Origin: Janthinobacterium sp. UMAB-56
GTDB taxonomy: Bacteria; Pseudomonadota; Gammaproteobacteria; Burkholderiales; Burkholderiaceae_D
DNA: 64,000 bases
NCBI RefSeq assembly: GCF_900095265.1
Contig: NZ_LT607652.1
Span: 220,912-284,911, forward strand
Direction of reading: 5' to 3'
Shown in pieces: positions 8,917-17,842 of this stretch (positions are counted from its first letter, which is position 1; every line of letters starts with the position of its first letter). Made by a program: the position numbers and the translations under genes. The notes under the pieces are model-generated. The model did no database searches and had not been told where the DNA came from. It saw only the letters and a list, made by a program, of their open reading frames with translations.

Positions 8917-9192
8917 CGACAATATCTCTTCGGTTAGTGGTTGCGCGGACCATGGCGGTCCGGTGACGAAATCAGCTTAGCAGCGGGCGAACGGCGTGCT
9001 TACGAATTGTTCTGTCTATCGATATGCAATAAATATCTGATACTCGTCAAAATGGCGCGAGTAGTGCATATGGCCTTGTCTCCAGCATACGACCGGGCAT
9101 GGCAAGGCTGCAATGCTGCACCGCAGTAAATTGCTGGCTGTTGTATAAATACGACTATAGGGAATGAACGTTGCAGGCCTGGCGCCGCATGC
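8917..9192. other. Intergenic leader of the TonB receptor gene
   Basis: These 276 bp separate the receptor start from the end of the aldo-keto reductase fragment. The central part (9000-9130) is richer in A and T than its flanks and must hold the receptor promoter. I see no coding frame, no clear Fur box and no strong hairpin. Confidence 0.4.
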
Positions 9193-10083
9193 CTACTGCC
9201 CCGGATTGGGCGCTCTGGCGTGGATGGCGTCGACAGCCGCCACCAGTTCCGGCGACAAGGTGACTTGATGGGCATCGATATTGTGCTGCAGCTGCTGCAC
9301 GCTGGTGGCGCCGATGATGGTGGCGGCCACGAACCAGCGCGTGTAGCACCAGGCCAGCGCCAGTTGCGCCGGCGTCAAGCCGTGCGCGCGGGCCAGCGCC
9401 GCATACTGGCTGGCTGCCGCTATGGTGGCGGGGCGCACGTAGCGGGGACTCCAGCCGGCCGGGAAGCGCGTGAGGCGGCCCTTGGCCTGCGGATCGTCGA
9501 GGTATTTTGCTGTCAACTGGCCGAACGCCAGCGGGCTGTAGGCCAGCAAGCCGACGTTCTCGCGGTGACAGGTTTCGTCGAGCAGGCTCGTCTCGAAATG
9601 GCGCGCCGCCAGGTTGTACAGGTTCTGGATGGAGGCGATGCGCGGCAAGCCTTTCAGTTCGGCTTGCTTGATGAATTCGCACACGCCCCACGACGATTCG
9701 TTCGACACGCCGATGTGGCCGATCTTGCCTTCCTCGACCAGCTTGCCCAGCACGGCCAAAGTATCTTCGATGGCGACCGAGGCATGTTCCTTGCGCGGGT
9801 TGTACACGCTGGCGCCGAAGATGGGCAGGTTGCGGCTGGGCCAGTGCAATTGATACAGGTCGATGTGTTCCGTCTGCAGCCTGCGCAAGCTGTCTTCGAC
9901 GGCGGCGCGAATGTTGGCCGCGTCGTGGTCCGTCTTGCCCTTGCGTATCCAGTGCATGCGCGAGTTCGGTCCGGCCACTTTGCTGGCCAGCACAATGTCG
10001 CCGCGCCTGCCGCTTTTCTTCAGCCAGCTGCCAATATGGCGTTCGGTGCTGCCCTGCGTTTGCGCGCTGGCCATCACCGGGTA
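9193..10083 (-). pseudogene. Tas-type aldo-keto reductase, C-terminal part (interrupted gene)
   Basis: This encodes about 296 residues of a Tas-like NADP(H)-dependent aldo-keto reductase. It begins TAC CCG GTG (YPV), exactly where the family continues after TAEM, and runs on through TQGSTERHIGSWLKKSG, DIVLASKVAGP, LRRLQTEHIDLYQLHWP and KIGHIGVSNES. The catalytic Lys is in ASKV and the His in QLHWP. The first 53 codons, including the catalytic Asp/Tyr region FIDTAEM, are at 11551-11709, separated by about 1,467 bp of foreign DNA. The two parts together make about 349 residues, the length of Tas. An ATG at 10077 could start a truncated product, but it would lack strand 1 and part of the active site. 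Confidence 0.88.
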
Positions 10084-10446
10084 CAGGCCGAATGGCGAAA
10101 AAATAAGCTCGTTATGCTGCGTAATACTTCAAGCTAAGAGGCAAGTCGCCCACCAATTCGAATACGTTTTATGTAAGAAATGTACTTTAATGAGTCTATT
10201 TTAGCAAAAAAACGCCATTTTCTGACATTTCGTCAACCTTGAAACCATTCGCATTTTTGGTCGTTTTCAGCGGATCATTTTTAGCTGTAACGATCTGCAA
10301 TTGAAACGGGGCCGACCAACATTCAAGCCAATTCCCGGCCAAGACTAGCCGCGACTGGAGAGCCCCTCAAACCAGCACTGTCTGCTCGCATTCGAGAGCA
10401 TCGTCAATGCTTCCAGTTACTGGTCTAGGTTCTCAATCCTCCATTT

Positions 10447-10584
10447 TTACACGACGGGAAGTGCGACTGCCACGGGCTTTTTCTTACCTTTCAGCCTAGC
10501 CTCCATCTCATTTCTCCAAGTATCCAAAATCTCGATATCTATAGCTATCTCGTCCGGGAGCGGGATCGCTAGGTGTGCCTCCAT
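10447..10584 (-). CDS. Unknown 45-residue reading frame in the island (possible gene remnant)
   Basis: This frame begins MEAHLAIPLPDEIAID and ends KKKPVAVALPVV. Its amino-acid composition is protein-like, and the frame stays open upstream to about 10660 (TKIRIGIHSLNQRFTGHDG), where it runs antisense to the toxin N-terminal part. It could be the end of a gene brought in with the island or a chance frame. I do not recognise it. Confidence 0.25.
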   Translation of the reverse strand: MEAHLAIPLPDEIAIDIEILDTWRNEMEARLKGKKKPVAVALPVV

Positions 10585-10620
10585 TGCGCCGTCGTGGCCG
10601 GTAAATCTCTGATTAAGAGA

Positions 10621-10897
10621 ATGAATACCGATCCGGATTTTCGTCGAGGCATGCTGGGGCGAAATCCAGCGTTACTTGAATGGTCGAAAAATCCCCTGGA
10701 TCCTAAGTGGCAGTCCCTCGGGAATGACTTGGCACCATAATGACGATGTTGGTAGATTAAATTTGGTCGATCGAAGCGATCATGCCGATAACCATGAAAT
10801 CTATCATCCGGATGGTAGTGGTGGTAGGGACAAATGGGGAGGTGGTCGCCCTGGTCGAGAAGGAAAATTAAACCCTGTTACAGGATGCCCATTATGA
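10621..10897 (+). pseudogene. WHH-type HNH nuclease toxin module, frameshifted
   Basis: Two overlapping frames make one recognisable toxin tip. The first, from the ATG at 10621, reads MNTDPDFRRGMLGRNPALLE and continues to WQS at about 10713. The second, one base on, reads SGMTWHHNDDVGRLNLVD and continues with NHEIYHPDGSGGRDKWGGG to the stop at 10895-10897. WHH at 10730-10738, GRLNLV and the later His residues fit the HNH/ENDO VII superfamily nuclease domain with a conserved WHH motif, found at the C-termini of Rhs, CDI and other polymorphic toxins. No delivery domain (Rhs core, PAAR, filamentous haemagglutinin) precedes it, so this is an orphan tip. The stop overlaps the next ATG as ATGA. Confidence 0.65.
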
Positions 10898-11244
10898 GAA
10901 ATTTCTTAATAAACGAATTTTATAAGATCGAGGACTTGATTGATCTTGTAAGAGATAAGAACGAACGAGATGCCATCTATATGATTTATGTTCCTAAAAA
11001 CGTGGGCGATTTAATTTCCGGAATGGAGGTGTACGTAGGTCCTGTACCCGATTTCGATGAGGACGATAATGAGGTGGTCCCTGATTCGGTCACGAAAAAG
11101 AATCTTGAGTTTGGTTACATGCGAGAACATTTTCAAGATGTTGTCGATTTAGCACATAAGCAAAAGCCAAATGCGTCAAAGGAAGAGATCATTAGATGCC
11201 TCAACCATTATGCCCAATACGATGATTTCCTGGATCTGCATTGA
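10894..11244 (+). CDS. Putative immunity protein, DUF7716-like
   Basis: A 116-residue acidic cytoplasmic protein beginning MRNFLINEFYKIEDLIDLV. It contains PDFDEDDNEVVPDSV, FGYMREHFQDVVDLA and a C-terminal LNHYAQYDDFLDL, a pattern I associate with DUF7716-type small proteins. It starts at an ATG inside the toxin stop (ATGA), the usual toxin-immunity coupling, and lies directly downstream of a WHH nuclease module. The likely role is to bind and neutralise that nuclease. A longer frame from 10834 overlaps the toxin in another phase and is rejected. The reading frame is intact while the toxin is shifted, as expected for a retained orphan immunity gene. Confidence 0.6.
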   Translation: MRNFLINEFYKIEDLIDLVRDKNERDAIYMIYVPKNVGDLISGMEVYVGPVPDFDEDDNEVVPDSVTKKNLEFGYMREHFQDVVDLAHKQKPNASKEEIIRCLNHYAQYDDFLDLH

Positions 11245-11550
11245 GGGAGTTACAGCCATGTAAATGTCGTTCGGGAGGATCCGGACGACGTGTATTCGAC
11301 GCCGGTTGCACAACGTTGGAAGATCAATTGCAGGCAGCACATCTCTAGCAAATCGTACCGTTGTCGCACAAGAGCAAACAATTTTGTCGCGCCAGAAGCA
11401 ACTTCATAAGGCACCATAATTCATTCAACGTGAAACCAGTATTGTTCACTTCAGAAAAAATACAAGTGCGCATGAGGGCCTTTTTTCAGACACCTCATAC
11501 CTTAAGGTGAAATTGAAAAATGTAATGATTGCCCTATATAACCGTCATCC

Positions 11551-11709
11551 CATCTCGGCCGTGTCGATGAAGTTGATGCCCCGCTCGAGCGCGTAATCGA
11601 GCTGGCTGTGCGCTTCGGCTTCGCTATTCTGTTCGCCGAAGGTCATCGTGCCCAGGCAGATCCGGCTCACTTCCAGGCTGCTGGAACCGAGTCCGACCTT
11701 CGCCATCAT
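11551..11709 (-). pseudogene. Tas-type aldo-keto reductase, N-terminal part (interrupted gene)
   Basis: This holds the first 53 codons of the gene whose remainder is at 9193-10083. It begins [20 protein letters not shown] and contains GTMTFGEQNSEAEA and INFIDTAEM, the signature start of Tas-like aldo-keto reductases. The ATG at 11709 overlaps the pyrD stop as ATGA, so it was the next gene of a pyrD operon. After the codon ATG at 11551-11553 the family similarity ends, and a stop follows soon in the island. Confidence 0.88.
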
Positions 11710-12755
11710 GCTGGCTGTTTGCCGCGCAGCGCGCGTGCGCAATCCTTGATCAGGGCCGGCCCCGCGTAAATCAGGCCGCTGTACAGCTGCACCAGCTGCG
11801 CGCCCGCCTCGAACTTGGCCAAGGCATCCTTGCCCTGCATGATGCCGCCCACGCCGATGATGGGCAGTGCATCGCCCAGTTCCGCCTTCAGCAAACGGAT
11901 GACATTGTTCGATAGTTCGAACACGGGCGCGCCCGACAGGCCGCCCGCTTCCGCGCCGTGCGGCATGCCTTCGACGGCGCTGCGCGACAGGGTCGTGTTG
12001 GTGGCGATGACGCCGTCGATGCGGTGGCGCGTGAGCGAGTCGGCGATGCTTTTCACCTGTTCGCCATCCATGTCCGGCGCGATTTTGAGAGCCAGCGGAA
12101 CATAGCGCTTGTGCTGGTCGGCCAGGCGCGCCTGCGCTTGCTTCAGCTGCGACAGCAGGGCGTCAAGTTCCGACGCGCCCTGCAACTGGCGCAAATTCTT
12201 GGTGTTCGGCGACGAGATGTTCACCGTCACGTAGCTGGCGTAGGGGTAGACTTTTTCCAGGCACAGCAGGTAGTCGTCTGCCGCCCGCTCGATCGGCGTG
12301 TCGGCGTTCTTGCCGATGTTCAGGCCCAGCACGCCGGCGCGGTCCTGGTAAAACTTCGACGCCTGCACATTCGCCACGAAGGCGTCCACACCGCCATTGT
12401 TAAAACCCATGCGGTTGATGATGCCCTGCGCCTGCGGCAGGCGGAACATGCGCGGTTTCGGATTGCCGGCCTGCGCGCGCGGCGTGACGGTGCCCACTTC
12501 GATGGAGCCAAAACCCAGGTCGGCCAGCGCGTCGATGTAAGCGCCATCCTTGTCCAGGCCGGCGGCCAGGCCCACGGGATTCGGGAAGGTGATGCCCATC
12601 ACGGTGCGCGGATCAAGAGCAGGCTTGCCGGCCAGCTTCGTCAGGCCCAGCGCGCTGGCACGTTTCAGGGCGGGCAGGGTGAGATGGTGGGCCGCTTCGG
12701 CATCCATCGAAAACAGCAGCGGGCGGGCGAGTGAGTACAGGAATTTTTCAGACAT
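11706..12755 (-). CDS. pyrD: Dihydroorotate dehydrogenase (quinone), class 2
   Basis: A 349-residue membrane-associated flavoenzyme that oxidises dihydroorotate to orotate with quinone, the fourth step of pyrimidine synthesis. It begins [20 protein letters not shown], the short N-terminal helical region of class 2 enzymes. [11 protein letters not shown] and [15 protein letters not shown] supply FMN contacts and the class-2 catalytic Ser. The C-terminus has GVGGI and [14 protein letters not shown] for phosphate binding. I take the ATG at 12755; the frame extends further upstream, but without family similarity. It is divergent from the Tricorn-like gene and coupled to the broken aldo-keto reductase. 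Confidence 0.95.
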   Translation of the reverse strand: MSEKFLYSLARPLLFSMDAEAAHHLTLPALKRASALGLTKLAGKPALDPRTVMGITFPNPVGLAAGLDKDGAYIDALADLGFGSIEVGTVTPRAQAGNPKPRMFRLPQAQGIINRMGFNNGGVDAFVANVQASKFYQDRAGVLGLNIGKNADTPIERAADDYLLCLEKVYPYASYVTVNISSPNTKNLRQLQGASELDALLSQLKQAQARLADQHKRYVPLALKIAPDMDGEQVKSIADSLTRHRIDGVIATNTTLSRSAVEGMPHGAEAGGLSGAPVFELSNNVIRLLKAELGDALPIIGVGGIMQGKDALAKFEAGAQLVQLYSGLIYAGPALIKDCARALRGKQPA

Positions 12756-12958
12756 GGGGCGCTTTGAGTAGGTGTGCGGGCTGCCGGGAAGGGCTGGCGG
12801 CGCGCGAAATAAGTGCCGTATTTTACCGTGTTCCGCGCGGCTGCCGGGTGTATAGTTCCTGTTGGTAAAATGCAATATTGAAATCCTGATAATTTGCATT
12901 CGACCTTGGACTTTCCTGTTTCTTTTCTTTTCTCTTTACCTCATAAGCGAGACATCGA

Positions 12959-15900
12959 TTGAAAAAGACACGCATATTGACGGCCATCGCCGCCGCCAGC
13001 GCACTGCTGTTGAGCCACCCGGCCCTGGCCCTGCCCAATACACAAGACACCCGCATGCTGAGCGAACCGGCCGTCTCCAGCCGCCATATCGCCTTCATCT
13101 ATGCGGGCGATGTGTGGCTGTCGAACCTGGACGGCGGCGGCGCGCGGCGATTGACGTCCGACCTGGGCTACAAGTCCAACCCGGTGTTCTCGCCCGACGG
13201 CAGCCTGATCGCGTATAGCGCCAGCATCGACGGCAATGTCGACGTGTATGTGATCGCGGCGGCGGGCGGCGTGCCGCGCCGCCTGACTTTCCACCCGGGT
13301 GTTGATCTGGCGCAATCGTTCACGCCCGATGGCCAGGCCGTGATGTTCACTTCGCCCCGCGCCGCCTTCAATAACCGTTTCCAGAAGCTGTTGACGGTGC
13401 CGGTGGCGGGCGGCGTGGAAACGCAGCTGGAGATCCCCAACGCATCGCGCGCCACGTATTCGCCCGATGGCAAGCGCATCGCCTACAACCCGTTGGCGCC
13501 CGCCTTCAAGCAGTGGAAGCGCTACCGGGGCGGCACCAATTCCTGGCTGTGGCTGTTTTCGTCCAGCGACAAATCCATCGAAAAAATCCCCCAGCCGACT
13601 ACGCGCTCGAACGACGTCGACCCCATGTGGCTGGGCGATACCGTGTACTTCCGCTCCGACCGCAACGGCGAATTCAATCTGTTTGCCTACGACGTGAAGA
13701 CGAAGGCCGTGCGCCAGTTGACGCAGCATGCGGATTTCCCCGTGCTGAACGCGTCGGCGGCGAACGGCACCATCGTCTACGAGCAGGCCGGCTACCTGCA
13801 CGCGTTTGACATCGCCAGCGGCCAGGCGCACAAGCTGAGCATCGGCGTGGCCAGCGACCTGGGGCAGACGCGCCCCCGCTGGGTCAAGAACGCGAAATAT
13901 ATCCGCGACGCCTCGATTTCGCCGTCGGGCGCGCGCATCGCCTTCGAGTACCGGGGCGAGATCGTCACCATCCCCGCCGACAAGGGCGACGTGCGCAATC
14001 TGACGCAGACGGCCGGCGCCCACGAGCGCACGCCCATCTGGTCGCCCGATGGCCGTTCGGTCGCGTATTTCTCGGACGAGTCGGGCGAGTATGAATTGCA
14101 TGTGCGCTCGCAGGATGGCAAGGGCGCGGTGAAGAAACTCAAGCTCAATGGCAGCGGCTTCTATGACAACGCCGTCTGGTCGCCCGACAGCAAGAAGATC
14201 GCGTTTGCCGACAATGGCTGGAGCATGTACGTGATCGACGTTGGTAACGGCAAGGTGCAAAGAATAGCCACGGAACCGATGTATGGTGTCGACAAGAGCA
14301 TGCGCGCCGCGTGGGCGCCCGATTCGCGCTGGCTGGCCTACACGCTCAATTCGCCCACTTACACGCGCAGCGCGTATATCTATTCCGTCGAGCAGAACAA
14401 GTCCATGCCGGTGACCGATGGCCTGTCCGATGTGGCCCAGCCCGTGTTCGACAAGAGCGGAAAATACCTGTACTTCTTCGCTTCGACGAATGCAGGCCCC
14501 AGCAACAACTGGTTCTCGCAGCAGAATGAAGACAACCTGGTGACGCGCACCGTATGGATGGCCGTGCTGCGGCGCGATTTGCCGTCGCCACTGATCAAGG
14601 AAAGCGACGAGGAAAAGGCGGCCGGCGCGGACGCCAAAATAGACACGGCGAGGGCGGAGCCGGAAGCGAAAAACGAGCCGAAGGTCGATCCGAAGACGGG
14701 CCGTGACGACCCGAAAGTGACCGTGGCGCCGGTGGCGCCGATCCACATCGATTTCGACGGCATTGCCACGCGCATCGTCGACCTGCCGCTGCCGGCCGCG
14801 CAGTTCTCCAGCCTGACCGCCGGCTCTGCGGGGCAGATCTTTTTGCTGCGCGAAAGCGATGGCAAGAAGGCCGTGCAGCGCTTCGATCTGAAACAACGCA
14901 AGGCGGAAACCGTGGTGGCGGAGGCCGATGATTTCGAGGTATCGGCCGACGGCAAGAAGCTGTTGTACCGCCACAAAGACAACTGGGCCATGGGTAGCGC
15001 CACGGGCAAGCTGCTGGCGCCAGGCGAAGGCAAGATCAAGGTCGACGCCATCGAAGTGAAAGCCGACCCGCGCGCCGAGTGGACGCAGATTTTCAACGAA
15101 GTCTGGCGCATCAACCGCGATTATTTCTATGATCCGGGCATGCACGGCGTGGACTGGAAAGCCATGCGCGACAAGTACGCCGTGTTCCTGCCCGAGCTGT
15201 CCAGCCGCGCCGACCTGAACCGCTTGATTCAGTGGATGTGCAGCGAACTGGCCGTGGGCCACCATCGCGGCGGCGGCGGCGACGATTTTATCGGGGCAAA
15301 GAAGGTGCCGGGGGGCTTGCTGGGCGCCGATTATGAAGTGAGCAATGGCCGTTACCGCTTCAAGAAGGTGTATGGTGGTTTGAACTGGAATCCGGCCCTG
15401 CGCGCGCCGCTGACGGAGCCGGGCCTGAACGTGAAGGCGGGTGAATATCTGCTGGCCGTCGACAGCCGGCCGCTGGCGCCTCCCACCAACTTGTACAGCG
15501 CCTTCGACAATACGGCCGGCAAGGCGATCGACCTCACTGTGGGACCATCGGCCGATGGCAAGGGCGCGCGCACCATCACGGTGGTGCCCGTGCCCAACGA
15601 GGATGCCTTGCGCAACCGCGACTGGATCGAGGGCAATATGAGCAAGGTCAATGCGGCAAGCAATGGCAAGATTGCCTACGTATACGTGCCCAATACGGCG
15701 GGCCTGGGCCACACCTATTTCAAGCGCTATTTCTTCCCGCAGGCGGACAAGCAGGCCATCATCGTTGACGAACGGTTCAATGGCGGCGGCAGCGTGGCCG
15801 ATTACTATATCGAGATCTTGCAGAAGAAGGAAATCGCCTGGTGGACCATGCGTTACGGCGCCGACATGAAGACGCCGTCGGCCTCGATTCAGGGCCCGCG

Positions 15901-16270
15901 CGCCATGCTGATCGACGAGACGGCCGGTTCGGGCGGCGACCTGCTGCCGTGGATGTTCCGCAAAAATAAGCTGGGCCCGCTGATCGGCAAGGCCACCTGG
16001 GGCGGCCTGGTGGGCGTGTTGGGCTTCCCCGTGCTGATGGATGGCGGCTTCATCACGGCGCCTAACCTGGCGTTCTGGACGCGCGAGAATGGCTGGGGCG
16101 TGGAAAACGAAGGCGTGCCACCCGATATCGAAGTCGAGCAAACGCCAGCCGACATCATCGCCGGCCGCGATCCGCAGCTGGAAAAGGCGATTGAGGTGAT
16201 CCAGGCCGAACTGGCAAGGAATCCGCCCGTGCGGCCTGCACGTCCTGCGTTTCCGGACAAGAGCAAGTAA
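12959..16270 (+). CDS. Tricorn-like serine protease (peptidase S41)
   Basis: A 1,103-residue exported protease. The start is a TTG at 12959 giving MKKTRILTAIAAASALLLSH, a clear signal peptide, with AAGCGAGA upstream; no ATG fits. Residues of about 40-540 are beta-propeller repeats, with recurring SPDG, APDS and SPDS. A charged Ala/Lys/Glu-rich linker follows, then the Tricorn core domain, a PDZ-like segment (about 780-880) and the S41 domain. Catalytic features are the His in ELAVGHHRGG and the nucleophile Ser in DETAGSGGDLL. Being exported, it probably degrades peptides in the periplasm rather than acting behind the proteasome. Confidence 0.9.
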   Translation: MKKTRILTAIAAASALLLSHPALALPNTQDTRMLSEPAVSSRHIAFIYAGDVWLSNLDGGGARRLTSDLGYKSNPVFSPDGSLIAYSASIDGNVDVYVIAAAGGVPRRLTFHPGVDLAQSFTPDGQAVMFTSPRAAFNNRFQKLLTVPVAGGVETQLEIPNASRATYSPDGKRIAYNPLAPAFKQWKRYRGGTNSWLWLFSSSDKSIEKIPQPTTRSNDVDPMWLGDTVYFRSDRNGEFNLFAYDVKTKAVRQLTQHADFPVLNASAANGTIVYEQAGYLHAFDIASGQAHKLSIGVASDLGQTRPRWVKNAKYIRDASISPSGARIAFEYRGEIVTIPADKGDVRNLTQTAGAHERTPIWSPDGRSVAYFSDESGEYELHVRSQDGKGAVKKLKLNGSGFYDNAVWSPDSKKIAFADNGWSMYVIDVGNGKVQRIATEPMYGVDKSMRAAWAPDSRWLAYTLNSPTYTRSAYIYSVEQNKSMPVTDGLSDVAQPVFDKSGKYLYFFASTNAGPSNNWFSQQNEDNLVTRTVWMAVLRRDLPSPLIKESDEEKAAGADAKIDTARAEPEAKNEPKVDPKTGRDDPKVTVAPVAPIHIDFDGIATRIVDLPLPAAQFSSLTAGSAGQIFLLRESDGKKAVQRFDLKQRKAETVVAEADDFEVSADGKKLLYRHKDNWAMGSATGKLLAPGEGKIKVDAIEVKADPRAEWTQIFNEVWRINRDYFYDPGMHGVDWKAMRDKYAVFLPELSSRADLNRLIQWMCSELAVGHHRGGGGDDFIGAKKVPGGLLGADYEVSNGRYRFKKVYGGLNWNPALRAPLTEPGLNVKAGEYLLAVDSRPLAPPTNLYSAFDNTAGKAIDLTVGPSADGKGARTITVVPVPNEDALRNRDWIEGNMSKVNAASNGKIAYVYVPNTAGLGHTYFKRYFFPQADKQAIIVDERFNGGGSVADYYIEILQKKEIAWWTMRYGADMKTPSASIQGPRAMLIDETAGSGGDLLPWMFRKNKLGPLIGKATWGGLVGVLGFPVLMDGGFITAPNLAFWTRENGWGVENEGVPPDIEVEQTPADIIAGRDPQLEKAIEVIQAELARNPPVRPARPAFPDKSK

Positions 16271-16285
16271 GCTGTAAAGCAGGCA

Positions 16286-16317
16286 TGTAAAAAAGGGGCG
16301 CAAGCCCCTTTTTTACA
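16286..16317. terminator. Bidirectional terminator between the Tricorn-like gene and bpt
   Basis: TGTAAAAAAGGGGC (16286-16299) pairs perfectly with GCCCCTTTTTTACA (16304-16317) around a GCAA tetraloop. It serves both convergent genes and overlaps the bpt stop codon at 16313-16315. Confidence 0.93.
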
Positions 16318-17035
16318 TCACCGCCCACTGCCCCTTGATGCGTGCTTCCAGCGGCTTGAAGTTGATTTTATAGGCCATCTTCGGGCTTTGTTCGATCCAG
16401 TAGCCCAGGTAGATATACGGCAGGCCCAGTTCCTGCGCTTGGGCGATTTGCCACAGCACGTTGTAGGTGCCGTAGGAGGCGCCTACAACGTCGGGATCAA
16501 AAAAAGTGTAGACGGACGACAGGCCGTCGGCCAGCACGTCGATGATGCTGACCATGCGCAGCGTGCCTTCGGCATCGCGGAATTCCACCAGGCGCGTGTT
16601 GACCCGGCTTTGCAGCAGAAATTGCGCGTACTGGTCGCGGCTGTCCTGGTCCATGCCGCCGCCCGCGTGGCGCGTGCTCTGGTAGCGCAGGTACAGCTCG
16701 TAGTGCTCGTCGAGAAAGGACAGGCTGGCCACGCCCGCTTGCAGGTCGGCGTGCCGGTTCCAGGCGCGGCGCTGGTTGCGGTTGGGCGTGAAGGACTGCG
16801 CCACCACGCGCACGGGGATGCAGGCCTGGCAGCCGTCGCAATACGGTCGGTAGGTAAAAATGCCGCTGCGGCGAAAGCCGTTGCGCACCAGTTCCGAATA
16901 CACGTCGCTGTTGATCAGGTGCGAAGGCGTGGCGACCTGCGAGCGGGCCTGGCGGTCGTCCAGGTAGCTGCACGGGTAGGGCGCCGTCGTGTAAAACTGC
17001 AGGGTGGCAAACGGTAGTTCGTTCAGGTGCGTCAT
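16313..17035 (-). CDS. bpt: Aspartate/glutamate leucyltransferase (Bpt)
   Basis: A 240-residue tRNA-dependent transferase that adds Leu from Leu-tRNA to proteins with N-terminal Asp or Glu, marking them for ClpS-ClpAP. It has the ATE N-terminal Cys-rich motif, with [18 protein letters not shown] at about 59-76, and the C-terminal domain with [11 protein letters not shown] and [14 protein letters not shown]. The length is typical of Bpt. It sits directly downstream of aat, the other bacterial N-degron transferase (gap about 60 bp), so the pair is probably co-transcribed. Confidence 0.95.
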   Translation of the reverse strand: MTHLNELPFATLQFYTTAPYPCSYLDDRQARSQVATPSHLINSDVYSELVRNGFRRSGIFTYRPYCDGCQACIPVRVVAQSFTPNRNQRRAWNRHADLQAGVASLSFLDEHYELYLRYQSTRHAGGGMDQDSRDQYAQFLLQSRVNTRLVEFRDAEGTLRMVSIIDVLADGLSSVYTFFDPDVVGASYGTYNVLWQIAQAQELGLPYIYLGYWIEQSPKMAYKINFKPLEARIKGQWAVM

Positions 17036-17095
17036 GCTGATCCTGTCTGGTCTGTCCGCGGCAATGGAAATCTGCGTGAAGCTATCATAGCTTTT

Positions 17096-17812
17096 TTATG
17101 CCGCTGGCGCAGCCTGCCAATCGGTGATTTGCGCTGTTTCAATGGCGCTGCGTACATGGGCCAGGAAGCGCGCGCGCGAAATGGGCGCCGCGCCCAGCGA
17201 GGCCAGGTGTTTGGTTTCTTGCTGACAGTCAATCATGGCCACGCCGCGCGCCTGCAAAAAGCGCACGAGGTGCGCCAGCGCGATCTTCGAGCCATCCGAG
17301 ACGCGGGCGAACATCGATTCGCCATAGAACATGCGCCCGATCGATACGCCATACGCGCCGCCCACCAGTTCACCATCGAGCCACAGTTCCGACGAGTGCG
17401 CGTAGCCCAGCTTGTGCAAGCCCGTGTAGCCGGCGATGATTTCGTCAGAAATCCAGGTGCCCGGGCCATCCTTGCGCGGCGCGGCGCAGGCGCGCATCAC
17501 CCCTTCGAAATCACCGTCGAAGCGCAACTGCCAGCGCCCGTCTGTGGCGGCGCTGCGTTCGACCTTGCGCAGCGTCTTGGCCAGGCTGTCTGAGACCTTG
17601 AAGTCCTCCGTCATCAGCACCATGCGCGGATCGGTGCTCCACCACAGGATGGGCTGGCCTTCGGAAAACCAGGGGAAGATGCCGTGTTTGTAGGCATCGA
17701 GCAGGCGTGCGGGCGACAGGTCGGCGCCGGCCGCCAGCAGGCCGGGTGCTTCGTCCGTCAGGGCGCGCGAGACGTCGGGAAACGGGGTGTGGATGTCGAG
17801 CCAGGGAATCAT
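17096..17812 (-). CDS. aat: Leucyl/phenylalanyl-tRNA--protein transferase
   Basis: A 238-residue enzyme that adds Leu or Phe to N-terminal Lys or Arg of proteins, creating primary N-degrons. It begins [18 protein letters not shown] and contains [20 protein letters not shown], the hallmark of Aat, then [16 protein letters not shown] and the catalytic-site region GESMFAR. It lies upstream of bpt on the same strand and about 30 bp downstream of a Nudix gene. Confidence 0.95.
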   Translation of the reverse strand: MIPWLDIHTPFPDVSRALTDEAPGLLAAGADLSPARLLDAYKHGIFPWFSEGQPILWWSTDPRMVLMTEDFKVSDSLAKTLRKVERSAATDGRWQLRFDGDFEGVMRACAAPRKDGPGTWISDEIIAGYTGLHKLGYAHSSELWLDGELVGGAYGVSIGRMFYGESMFARVSDGSKIALAHLVRFLQARGVAMIDCQQETKHLASLGAAPISRARFLAHVRSAIETAQITDWQAAPAA

Positions 17813-17842
17813 GCGGCGTCAAAGTTGGCAGGTGGCAGGGGC

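Larger units (their letters stand above)
10084..11550. mobile_element. Foreign island inserted in the aldo-keto reductase gene
   Basis: The left junction lies at ...GGGTACA (10079-10085) and the right at CATCTCGG (from 11551). Joining them restores the Tas reading frame (GAG ATG TAC CCG), with CA shared at the two edges. The island is visibly richer in A and T than the flanks. It contains a WHH-nuclease toxin module and a putative immunity gene. I find no transposase, no convincing terminal inverted repeats, and only a 2-bp ambiguity at the ends, so the mechanism is unknown. Nothing recognisable is seen at 10086-10446 or at 11245-11550. Confidence 0.75.

Noticed and set aside
10834..10893. 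Upstream extension of the immunity-like gene
   Set aside because: It overlaps the toxin core in another frame, and the ATG at 10894 is coupled to the toxin stop.
10084..11550. Insertion sequence with transposase
   Set aside because: No transposase-like frame and no matching terminal inverted repeats were found at the mapped junctions, so I call it an island of unknown mechanism.
12941..16303. Open frame of about 1,120 codons on the minus strand
   Set aside because: It is the antisense of the Tricorn-like gene. High GC at third positions keeps antisense frames open, and the translation has no family features.
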